A DNA stretch of 6,149 nt, taken from DASUBV01 sp035763085. Its GTDB lineage: Bacteria > Actinomycetota > Actinomycetes > Streptosporangiales > Streptosporangiaceae. How positions within the stretch are numbered: the first letter of the stretch is position 1; each line of letters opens with the position of its first letter. Below the pieces are notes generated by a model that was not told the origin of the DNA, made no database searches, and worked only from the letters and a program-made list of their open reading frames with translations. Both the position numbers and the translations under genes were made by a program. Below are positions 1 through 4,984 of this stretch, one piece after another. The stretch covers positions 1 through 6,149 of the forward strand of contig DASUBV010000047.1 in the NCBI GenBank assembly GCA_035763085.1, given 5' to 3'.

Positions 1-198
1 AACGGCGCGGAACCAGAACCGCTCGACGTCCAGGGCGAGGTGCCGGACCATGCCCAGGCTGGTCCAGCCGGACGGCAGCACCGGGCGCCGCAGGTCGTCC
101 TCGGACAGGTCGTCCAGGATGCCGAGCACATGCCTGCGCTGACCGTTCAGGTAGTCCAGCAGCAAGCCGGTCTCCGCGAAGGCGTCCGCCTCGGTCAT
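1..198 (-). CDS. DinB/DUF664-like protein, N-terminal part (cut by window edge)
   Basis: Only the first 66 codons are inside the window and the frame runs off the left edge. The peptide begins MTEADAFAETGLLLDYLNGQ and continues with a helix, a W-x-S segment (GWTSLGMVRHL, about residues 44-54) and an ERFWF segment (59-63). This is the first-helix layout of the DinB/DUF664 four-helix-bundle family, and H53 is in the place of the first of the family's three metal-binding histidines. Known members are metal-dependent thiol transferases or damage-inducible proteins of unclear substrate, so no reaction can be assigned here. The ATG start is well supported by a GGGAGGAA Shine-Dalgarno sequence five to six bases upstream. 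It lies downstream of the TetR gene on the same strand, with a 177-bp gap holding two hairpins, so it is probably transcribed on its own. The family call rests on the N-terminus only. Confidence 0.72.
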   Translation of the reverse strand, partial: MTEADAFAETGLLLDYLNGQRRHVLGILDDLSEDDLRRPVLPSGWTSLGMVRHLALDVERFWFRAV

Positions 199-375
199 GA
201 TTCCTCCCGTAGCCTGCGGTGCCGTGCCGGCCGGCCGGCCTGTCCGCCCAGCCGGCCTGCATGCCCTGCGGCTGTGACCCTACCGGCTGGCGCTGTCAGC
301 GCAGCCGGTCTCGCTGCCGGGCAGCGTGACCGCGGCGCTGGCCGGGCCGGGCGGCACTGCTGGCCGCGGCCGCCG
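199..375 (-). other. Intergenic region between tetR-like stop and DinB-like start
   Basis: This stretch holds two adjacent hairpins (described separately), a GC-only CCGGCCGGCCGGCC run at 227-240 and the DinB Shine-Dalgarno site. On the minus strand a TAGGGT hexamer (282-277) fits the loose actinobacterial -10 pattern TAnnnT, but no convincing -35 element lies at the proper distance. A promoter for the DinB-like gene is therefore expected here but not clearly seen. No credible small gene was found on either strand. Confidence 0.4.
282..326 (-). terminator. Tandem hairpins downstream of the TetR gene, possible U-less terminator
   Basis: Two stem-loops sit back to back. The first met by transcription leaving the TetR gene is 312-326: CGCTGC, loop CGG, GCAGCG (6-bp perfect stem). 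The second is 282-309: ACCGGCTG pairs with CAGCCGGT (8 bp), then after one bulged G, CGCT pairs with AGCG around a GTC loop, giving a 12-bp stem. No T-tract follows on either strand, so this is not a canonical intrinsic terminator. Actinobacteria often use such U-poor hairpins. An alternative is a structured 5' region or regulatory site for the DinB-like gene. Confidence 0.4.
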
Positions 376-1122
376 TCAGGCCACTGCCGGAGCCGGCTGC
401 CCGGCGGCTTCCAGCGGCGCGGCCCCTGGCGGCTCCGCCCGCGCCGCTGCCGGGGCCAGCAGTGACTGCAGAAGCTGCCGCAGGACGCTGAGCTGGGCGC
501 GCATGTGTCCCGGATAGCCGGTCGAGCGGGCCAGGATGAACGCCCCCTCGAAGGTGACGAAGACGTGATCGGCCAGGGCGTCGGCCGCCGCGCCGAGACT
601 GTCGTCGTCCTCGGCAGCCGCGTCCGCCCCGCCCGGTGCGCCGGCGCCCGGCTGATCGGGCTCAGCGGCCCGGGCCCGCAGGGCCGCCTGTAGCAGCCGG
701 GACAGCTCGGTGCGGTAGGCCAGCACCGCGCGCACGATCAGCTCCCTGGTCCCGGCCCGGACGAGCTGGCGCTCGGTGAGCACCGAGATGTACAGGCAGC
801 TGGACTGGCCCGCCATCAGCTCGTCGGCGCCGTCCTCGAAGTACCTGATGAAGGCGATCACCTGCTCCGCCGGGTCATCGCTGGCGGCCCGCACCGCGGC
901 CAGGGCGGCGTTCAGCTGGTCGATGTCTGCCGCGGCGTAGCGCTCCACCAGGGCCCTGGCCAGCGCGAGCTTAGAGTCGAAGTGGTGGAAGAACGCGCCC
1001 TTCGAGGTACCTGAGGCGGCGATCACCTGGTCGATCGAGGTGGCGGCGAACCCGTTGTCAATGGCGAGCCGCTCGGCGGCGTCGAGGATGCGCTGCCGGG
1101 TCGCTGTTCCGTCTCTGGGCAC
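376..1122 (-). CDS. TetR/AcrR-family transcriptional repressor
   Basis: This is a one-component DNA-binding regulator of 248 residues. The N-terminus has the standard TetR helix-turn-helix: TRQRILDAAERLA (8-20), then FAATSIDQVIAASGTSKGAF (25-44) and HHFDSKLAL (46-54). The C-terminal ligand domain includes SSCLYISVLTERQLV (107-121) and a helix ending in ARSTGYPGHMR (198-208). It is longer than the usual roughly 190-220 residues because of a Gly/Pro/Ala then acidic insert (about 152-175, ending AEDDD) and an Ala/Pro-rich tail (223-248). The start is GTG. An in-frame TGA lies only 15 nt upstream and no other start codon falls between, so the start is fixed. No Shine-Dalgarno is visible, and a TGATAC -10-like hexamer ends ten bases before the start, which suggests leaderless or near-leaderless translation. 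It is divergent from mmuM across a 74-bp operator-rich gap, so it most likely represses itself and mmuM. The ligand is unknown; a methionine-cycle metabolite is only a guess. Confidence 0.93.
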   Translation of the reverse strand: MPRDGTATRQRILDAAERLAIDNGFAATSIDQVIAASGTSKGAFFHHFDSKLALARALVERYAAADIDQLNAALAAVRAASDDPAEQVIAFIRYFEDGADELMAGQSSCLYISVLTERQLVRAGTRELIVRAVLAYRTELSRLLQAALRARAAEPDQPGAGAPGGADAAAEDDDSLGAAADALADHVFVTFEGAFILARSTGYPGHMRAQLSVLRQLLQSLLAPAAARAEPPGAAPLEAAGQPAPAVA

Positions 1123-1131
1123 GCCACACTT

Positions 1132-1160
1132 GTATCAGACTGGTTGGTCTGATACAACCA
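1132..1160 (-). promoter_or_regulatory. Putative promoter of the TetR gene, inside the operator
   Basis: Read on the minus strand, TTGGTT (1161-1156) serves as a possible -35 and TGATAC (1137-1132) as a -10, separated by 18 bp. Initiation about seven bases after the -10 would fall within a few bases of the GTG start at 1122, so the mRNA would have almost no leader, which agrees with the lack of a Shine-Dalgarno. The -10 hexamer is part of the GTATCAGAC operator half-site, so repressor binding would block it. On the plus strand a TTGTAT (1130-1135) / TACAAC (1153-1158) pair with a 17-bp spacer is a candidate mmuM promoter. Hexamer matches are loose. Confidence 0.4.
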
Positions 1161-1179
1161 AGACCAACCAGTCTGATAC
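1132..1179. promoter_or_regulatory. TetR operator: nested inverted repeats in the tetR/mmuM divergent promoter
   Basis: The sequence shows GTATCAGAC (1132-1140), a 6-bp spacer TGGTTG, then GTCTGATAC (1147-1155), a 24-bp palindrome with perfect 9-bp arms. It also shows GTATCAGACTGGTTGGTCT (1132-1150) perfectly mirrored by AGACCAACCAGTCTGATAC (1161-1179), with 10 bp between the 19-bp arms. The half-site GTCTGATAC thus occurs three times, and AGAC-N6-GTCT occurs twice (1137-1150 and 1161-1174, 24 bp apart centre to centre). TetR proteins bind short dyads as one or two dimers, so this is the natural target of the adjacent regulator. Binding here would cover promoter elements of both genes. Confidence 0.85.
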
Positions 1180-1196
1180 GGCTGAACGGGGGAAAG

Positions 1197-2141
1197 ATGC
1201 CGATGACGACAACTCCGGCTACCTCGGCGCGGCTGCCGCAGCTGCGCGGGCGGCACATGGTCACCGACGGGGGCATGGAGACCGACCTGATCTTTCACTA
1301 CGGAATCGACCTGCGCTGCTTCGCTGCCTTCCCGCTGGTCGATTCCTCCGCCGGGCGGTCGATCCTTGCCTCCTACTACAACGGCTACGCCGAGATCGCC
1401 CGCAAGGCCGGCGCGGGGCTGCTGCTGGAGTCGGTGACCTGGCGGGCCAACCCGGACTGGGGCGAGCGCCTCGGCTACTCGGCCGCGGAGCTGGCGCGGC
1501 TCAACCAGCTGGCCATCAGCACGCTCGCCGGACTCCGGCAGGAGTTCTCCGCCACCATCAGCGACGTCGTGATCAGCGGGATGATCGGGCCGCGCGGCGA
1601 CGGGTACCAGCCCGGCGAGCTGCTCGATCCCGGCGCAGCCGCCGAGTATCACGCACCGCAGGTCCGCGCGCTGGCCGAAGCCGGCGCCGACCTCATCTCC
1701 GCCTACACGCTCACCGACATCGGCGAGGCGACCGGGATCGTGCGGGCGGCCCGGGACGCGGGCGTGCCAGTGGCGATCTCCTTCACCGTCGAGACCAACG
1801 GCAAGCTACCCGGCGGCCAGGCCCTGGGCGAGGCCATCTCCGCGGTCGATGCGGCGGCGCCGCCGGACTACTTCCTGGTCAACTGCGCGCACCCGCGGCA
1901 CGTCGCGCCGGCCCTGGCGGAGCCCGGTCCCTGGCGCGAGCGCATCGTCGGCGTCCGCTACAACGCCTCGACCCGCAGCCACGCTGAGCTGGACGCGGCC
2001 ACCGAGCTGGACGAGGGCGACATCGGCGAACTAGCCGAAGCGCACCGGCGGCTGGCCCCGGCGCTGCCCGCGCTGACGATCCTGGGCGGCTGCTGCGGCA
2101 CCGACGCCCGGCACGTTGCCGCCCTGTGGGACCAGGGGTAA
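1197..2141 (+). CDS. mmuM: Homocysteine S-methyltransferase (MmuM-like)
   Basis: Zinc-dependent methyltransferase that moves a methyl group, usually from S-methylmethionine or S-adenosylmethionine, to homocysteine to make methionine in the cytoplasm. The 314 residues match the usual length of single-domain members (about 300-310). Visible hallmarks are VTDGGMETDL near the N-terminus (22-31), the first zinc cysteine in FLVNCAHP (C230), and the paired zinc cysteines in ILGGCCGTDARHV (C299, C300). LLLESVTW (75-82) and YTLTDIGEA (170-178) fill the TIM-barrel core. In most family members the second of these reads similar to an E-T/P motif, so substrate preference cannot be fixed. A GGGGGA Shine-Dalgarno at 1188-1193 is only 3 nt from this ATG but 9 nt from the in-frame ATG at 1203, so translation may start two codons later. 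It is divergent from the TetR gene and shares its operator. No methionine riboswitch or S-methylmethionine permease is next to it. Confidence 0.93.
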   Translation: MPMTTTPATSARLPQLRGRHMVTDGGMETDLIFHYGIDLRCFAAFPLVDSSAGRSILASYYNGYAEIARKAGAGLLLESVTWRANPDWGERLGYSAAELARLNQLAISTLAGLRQEFSATISDVVISGMIGPRGDGYQPGELLDPGAAAEYHAPQVRALAEAGADLISAYTLTDIGEATGIVRAARDAGVPVAISFTVETNGKLPGGQALGEAISAVDAAAPPDYFLVNCAHPRHVAPALAEPGPWRERIVGVRYNASTRSHAELDAATELDEGDIGELAEAHRRLAPALPALTILGGCCGTDARHVAALWDQG

Positions 2142-2148
2142 GTCACGG

Positions 2149-2207
2149 GCCGGGCTGGCAGGCGGTCGTTTCGTTCCGGGTCCTGGCTGTCGTGCGACCG
2201 GCCCGGC
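2149..2207 (+). terminator. Possible structured 3' end of mmuM
   Basis: Just after the mmuM stop, GCCGGGC (2149-2155) can pair with GCCCGGC (2201-2207), and inside it CGGTCG (2163-2168) pairs with CGACCG (2195-2200), with a 7-nt bulge on the left arm. No T-tract follows. In so GC-rich a region part of this may be chance. Between here and the stop of the convergent transporter there is one further small dyad, GACGAG/CTCGTC (2275-2292, 6-bp arms and 6-nt loop), that overlaps the transporter stop codon. No gene is seen between 2142 and 2290. Confidence 0.27.
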
Positions 2208-2290
2208 AGGGTCCGGGCGGCGGACACGCCACCACGCCACCCCCGCGGCACCGCCGCTGGATGCCGCGGCACCCGACGAGGACGTGCTCG

Positions 2291-3565
2291 TCAGGCCGGC
2301 GGCCCGGCGGATCCTGCGGCTGGCTGGGCTACGACCCTGACCGGAGCGGTGGCGCGGCTGAGGAACAAGGCGGCCACCAGCAGGATGCTGGCCAGCGCCA
2401 GGGCGTCCAGGATGCCGACGTGGTCGGCCAGCGCGCCGATCGCCGGCGGCCCGGCCAGGAAGGCGGCGTAGCCCAGCGAGGAGGCCGTGCTGACCCGCCC
2501 GGCGGCGTACCGCGGGTCATCGGCGGCGGCGCTCATCCCGACCGGGAACCCCAGCGAGATGCCCAGCCCCATCAGCGCGGCCCCGGCCACGGCCAGGGGC
2601 AGGAAACCGCCGAAGCTGATCAGCAGCAGGCCGGCCAGCGCGATGGCCGCGCCGGCCTGCAGCACGCGGACCCGGCCGTGCCGGTCGATGGCCCGCGGGC
2701 CGAACCACCGGCCGGCCGTCATCGCGGCCAGGAACACCGACAGCGTGGCGGTGCCGAGGACGGCGGCAGCGTGATAGCCGCTGATGACGCCGAGACTCAG
2801 CCAGTTGTTGCCGATGCCCTCGATGACGGTCATGCACAGCACGAACAGCCCGATCAGCAGGGTTCGCAGCTCGGTCCAGGCGGCCAGCGGGCTGCGCGCG
2901 GCGGCCGGGCCCGCCTGGCCGGCGCCGGGGCTCGCGGCTGGCGCGGCTTGCGGGGCGGCATCCGGGGCCAGGGTCATGAAGCTGCGGGTAGCGGCCGTGA
3001 TGGTGATGCCCGCGAGCAGCGCGACGCCGAGCAGGTCCGCGGTGACGGGTACGTGCCAGGCCACCATGATCGTTCCCGCGCCCGCCCCGGCCACGGTGCC
3101 CACGCTCCAGCCGGCATGGAACTTCGGCAGGATCGCCCGGCCCAGGGCGCGCTCGACCACCGTGCCCTGCACGTTCATGGCCACGTCACCGGAACCGCTG
3201 CCGAAGCCGTAGATGAACAGCCCGACAGCGGTCGGCGCGATGCCGTGCGGGTAGCCCAGCGCCACGATGGCCAGCCCGGCGGCGGTGATGATGCCGGCGG
3301 CGGCCACCACCCGGGCCTCGCCGAAGCGGTGGATGGCCAGCCCCGTCAGCGGGATGGCCACCGCCGGGCCGATGGCGCTGCACAGCAGGATCAGGCCGAG
3401 TACCCCCGGCGACACGCTGAGTGCCGAGCGGACTTGCGGGATCTGGGCGGCCCAGCTGGCGGACGCGAAGCCGAAGCTGATGAAGACGATGTAGACGGCG
3501 TTCCTGGCGTTGCGGACGGTGCTGTCGGCGAGACCGGCGGCCCGGCCCTGGCCAGTGTTACGCAT
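2291..3565 (-). CDS. Major facilitator superfamily transporter, YbjJ-like
   Basis: Inner-membrane secondary transporter of 424 residues with about 12 hydrophobic segments in two halves joined by an Ala/Pro-rich cytoplasmic loop (about 199-228). The N-terminal half carries FGFASASWAAQIP (31-43), GLAIHRFGEARV (75-86, the loop 2-3 signature region) and the diagnostic GSGSGDVAMNVQG (122-134), followed by LPKFHAGWSVG (146-156). The second half opens with an acidic-aromatic helix, VIEGIGNNWLSL (247-258), and has GRWFGPRAIDRHGR (285-298), the repeat of the signature. This set fits the YbjJ/fucose-permease-like MFS branch, whose substrates are mostly unknown, so no substrate is proposed. The ATG start has no clear Shine-Dalgarno (only a G-rich GGGCAGGGCGGGC 12-24 nt upstream), and a codon or two of uncertainty remains. 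It is convergent to mmuM and 109 bp downstream of the next minus-strand gene, with a likely promoter of its own. Confidence 0.9.
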   Translation of the reverse strand: MRNTGQGRAAGLADSTVRNARNAVYIVFISFGFASASWAAQIPQVRSALSVSPGVLGLILLCSAIGPAVAIPLTGLAIHRFGEARVVAAAGIITAAGLAIVALGYPHGIAPTAVGLFIYGFGSGSGDVAMNVQGTVVERALGRAILPKFHAGWSVGTVAGAGAGTIMVAWHVPVTADLLGVALLAGITITAATRSFMTLAPDAAPQAAPAASPGAGQAGPAAARSPLAAWTELRTLLIGLFVLCMTVIEGIGNNWLSLGVISGYHAAAVLGTATLSVFLAAMTAGRWFGPRAIDRHGRVRVLQAGAAIALAGLLLISFGGFLPLAVAGAALMGLGISLGFPVGMSAAADDPRYAAGRVSTASSLGYAAFLAGPPAIGALADHVGILDALALASILLVAALFLSRATAPVRVVAQPAAGSAGPPA

Positions 3566-3608
3566 GCACCACGGTCGCCCGCCCTGCCCTGCTGGTGATC
3601 ACGACAGC

Positions 3609-3636
3609 GTTGTAGCACGGAATGTCGGCCGTCTAC
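3609..3636 (-). promoter_or_regulatory. Putative promoter of the MFS transporter gene
   Basis: On the minus strand GTAGAC (3636-3631) and TACAAC (3614-3609) are separated by 16 bp, giving a plausible housekeeping-sigma -35/-10 pair. Initiation near 3602 would leave a leader of about 37 nt. An 8-bp perfect palindrome GTGATCAC (3595-3602) lies exactly at the predicted start site and could be an operator, or chance. The rest of the gap 3566-3674 shows nothing else. Confidence 0.35.
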
Positions 3637-3674
3637 CAGGGCGAATGCGGGCCGGGATGAGGCGGCACCGGCCA

Positions 3675-4568
3675 TCAGTCGGGCCGGCTGTCGTCTGGCG
3701 GCTCCGGGTGCTCGCCGGCCGGCGGCCCGGGGCGCTCCCCGACCGGCGGGCCTGGCTCGTCGCCGGTAGCGTCAGGCCGCCCGCCGAGCAGGTCACGCAG
3801 ACGGTCATGGCGCCGCTGATAGGCCGGGCCGAACCGGCGCCGCGCCCGGCCGAGGCGGCCCGCCCGGTAGCGCTTGCGGGCCCAGACCGACGACGGCTTG
3901 GCCAGCCGGATGGCGCCGACGATCGCCAGCGGCGGCAGCACGATCCCGATCAGCCCGGTGGCGATCTTGCCCTTGAAGATGCAGACCCCGGCGATGGCCA
4001 GGTCGAAGCAGACGCCGATCAGGTAGGCCGCGATAGCCGCCGGGTTGTGGCCGTCGGATGTGCCCACCAGCGTCGGCTGCAGCAGCAGCACGGCGCCGAG
4101 CGCGCCGCCCAGCAGGATCGCGTCGATCGACTGGCGGCCACTCTTGGTCCAGTAGACGTCGTCGAGGTGGAACCACAGCGCGAACTCGTCCAGCGTCAGT
4201 GCCGCCCCGCCCCCGAACAGCGCCGCCAGTACCTCTTCCCAGGGCGAGTGCGGGTTGTAGCGGAACTCCAGCAGCCCCGTGGCCAGCACCAGCAGGATGC
4301 CCCACACCTGGTGGTGGATGTGCACGCCGCCGATGTAGATGTCTGCCAGCCCGCTGCGCTGCCCCGCCGGCCCGCTGCGCTCTGCGGCCGGCCCGCCCTG
4401 GCCGGCGGGATCCTGTGCCCCGGCGGGCTTTCCTGGCTGCGCGCCTGCCTTCGCGTGAATCCGCCGGGTGATGGCGCGGGTGACGGTGAAGGTGAGCAGG
4501 AACCCGATCAGCAGCCATACCGCTGGCGCCCGCCCGGTATCGACGAGAACCCGCTGGTACCAGTCCAC
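3675..4568 (-). CDS. Integral membrane protein of unknown function (HxHH / LDEFALW motifs)
   Basis: I recognise the general type (a conserved actinobacterial integral membrane protein) but no function or family name. The 297 residues show a first membrane segment (about 16-31), a 40-residue Gly/Ala/Pro/Gln linker, then GVHIHHQVWGILLVLATGLL (81-100), LAALFGGGAALTLDEFALWFHLDDVYW (114-140), GRQSIDAILLGGALGAVLLL (144-163), a segment near 178-196 and another near 203-221. That makes about five to six helices. H83, H85, H86, E101, D127, E128, H134, D136 and D137 cluster at membrane edges and could bind a metal, which is inference. After the last helix comes a strongly basic tail (RARRRFGPAYQRRHDRLRDL, 241-260) and a proline-rich three-repeat tail. 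Start GTG has GGGGTAGG about eight bases upstream. It is divergent from the antitoxin gene. Confidence 0.8.
   Translation of the reverse strand: MDWYQRVLVDTGRAPAVWLLIGFLLTFTVTRAITRRIHAKAGAQPGKPAGAQDPAGQGGPAAERSGPAGQRSGLADIYIGGVHIHHQVWGILLVLATGLLEFRYNPHSPWEEVLAALFGGGAALTLDEFALWFHLDDVYWTKSGRQSIDAILLGGALGAVLLLQPTLVGTSDGHNPAAIAAYLIGVCFDLAIAGVCIFKGKIATGLIGIVLPPLAIVGAIRLAKPSSVWARKRYRAGRLGRARRRFGPAYQRRHDRLRDLLGGRPDATGDEPGPPVGERPGPPAGEHPEPPDDSRPD
3693..3764 (-). repeat. Three imperfect 24-bp tandem repeats encoding a Pro-rich C-terminal tail
   Basis: Residues 269-292 of the membrane protein read as three 8-residue units: GDEPGPPV, GERPGPPA, GEHPEPPD. The DNA units are likewise 24 bp and imperfect. 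This is likely a flexible cytoplasmic tail, and its repeat number may vary between strains. Confidence 0.8.
4351..4392 (-). repeat. Two 21-bp tandem repeats in the linker of the membrane protein
   Basis: Two adjacent 21-bp units (4351-4371 and 4372-4392) agree at 17 of 21 positions, including the first ten bases CCGCTGCGCT. They encode AAERSGP and AGQRSGL in the low-complexity linker between the first membrane segment and the HxHH motif. This is an in-frame expansion that keeps the reading frame. Confidence 0.75.
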
Positions 4569-4696
4569 CTGGCAGGCCTACCCCGCGGTTACGCAGCGCT
4601 ACCGTAGGCGGGAAGCGGGCTGGCGCCGGCGCCGGGCTGGCAGGTGCGGTGGCCGAGACCGTGGTACAGCGTGGTACGGACGGGTACACTGAGGGT
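4569..4696. other. Divergent control region between membrane protein and antitoxin genes
   Basis: The left part holds the membrane gene's ribosome site and, on the minus strand, a TACGGT (4606-4601) that could be a -10 with a leader of about 26 nt; no matching -35 is evident. The middle has a perfect 12-bp palindrome GGCGCCGGCGCC (4622-4633), which may be only GC-rich chance, and a direct repeat CTGGCAGG (4569-4576 and 4637-4644). The right part carries the GGTAC boxes of the toxin-antitoxin operon. Confidence 0.45.
4661..4690 (+). promoter_or_regulatory. Three GGTAC boxes at 10-bp period with overlapping -10; antitoxin promoter/operator
   Basis: GGTAC occurs at 4663-4667, 4673-4677 and 4683-4687, exactly one helical turn apart, and the first two are extended to GTGGTAC. 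The last overlaps TACACT (4685-4690), a good actinobacterial -10 whose predicted start site falls on the GTG at 4697. No clear -35 is present. Phd and YefM antitoxins are known to bind operators with a GTAC core (TGTACA-type), so these boxes are the expected autoregulatory site for the downstream Phd/YefM-like protein. That link is inference. Confidence 0.6.
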
Positions 4697-4984
4697 GTGG
4701 CATCTTCGCAGCACGAGTCGGCCGACGTGAGTGTCCGGCAGTTTGTCGCTGACTCAGGATCGGTAACGCGCGGACTCCGGCAGGGCCGTGCGTACACGCT
4801 GACTCTTAACGGCGAGCCCCTGGCCAAGATGATCCCCATCAGGCGTCGTCAGGCTGTGTCCAAGGACGAGGTCCTTGCGATATTCGCGACCGCTCCGGTA
4901 ATTGACGTTGACGAGCTGCGCTCCGACCTGGATGCGGCCGTCGGCCAGGACATTCGGGATCCCTACGAGGGAACCGGTCGGTGA
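4697..4984 (+). CDS. Phd/YefM-family antitoxin of a type II toxin-antitoxin pair
   Basis: A small protein of 95 residues from this GTG. It has the Phd/YefM DNA-binding fold layout: VSVRQFVADSGSVTRGLRQG (11-30), then YTLTLNGEPLAKMIPIRRR (33-51), the strand-turn-strand with the typical NGxPxAxxxP pattern. The C-terminal part (52-95: KDEVLAIF, VDELRSDLDAAV, DPYE) is acidic and helical, as expected for the segment that wraps the toxin and blocks its active site. It should bind and neutralise the PIN toxin and repress the operon. The frame stays open to an upstream GTG at 4649, giving 111 residues. I chose 4697 because TACACT ends six bases before it (leaderless pattern), because the shorter form matches the usual length, and because the extra residues would be read from the operator DNA. 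Its stop overlaps the toxin start by 4 nt (GTGA). Confidence 0.88.
   Translation: MASSQHESADVSVRQFVADSGSVTRGLRQGRAYTLTLNGEPLAKMIPIRRRQAVSKDEVLAIFATAPVIDVDELRSDLDAAVGQDIRDPYEGTGR

Noticed and set aside
40..465. 141-residue plus-strand frame antisense to the DinB-like gene and TetR end
   Set aside because: It crosses the intergenic hairpins and has a low-complexity product; the minus-strand frames have domain motifs and a strong ribosome site.
1131..1180. Inverted repeats considered as transposon ends or a CRISPR fragment
   Set aside because: The repeats sit in a 74-bp divergent promoter next to a TetR gene, there is no transposase or target duplication, and there are no regularly spaced unique spacers.
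1023..1987. Long shadow frames over mmuM (minus 1023-1652 and plus 1040-1987)
   Set aside because: Both cross the operator and read low-complexity Arg/Gly-rich products. The MmuM frame carries the zinc cysteines and start signals.
2126..3598. 490-residue plus-strand open frame antisense to the MFS transporter
   Set aside because: It is longer than the transporter, but its product is a Gly/Arg/Asp/Gln-rich sequence with no hydrophobic core or domain. The opposite strand encodes a clear MFS protein. Long antisense frames are normal where the third position is nearly always G or C.
3510..4607. 365-residue plus-strand frame antisense to the membrane protein
   Set aside because: It spans an intergenic gap and two gene ends, and its product is Arg/Pro/Gln-rich with no recognisable domain; the opposite frame has clear membrane helices and motifs.
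4622..4633. 12-bp perfect palindrome GGCGCCGGCGCC as an operator
   Set aside because: It is pure G/C alternation in a GC-rich gap, and palindromes of this kind are common by chance at this composition; no second copy is present.
3805..4839. 344-residue minus-strand frame overlapping the membrane protein and the antitoxin
   Set aside because: It is the same strand as the membrane gene in another frame, extremely Arg/Ala-rich, and runs through the antitoxin promoter and coding region.
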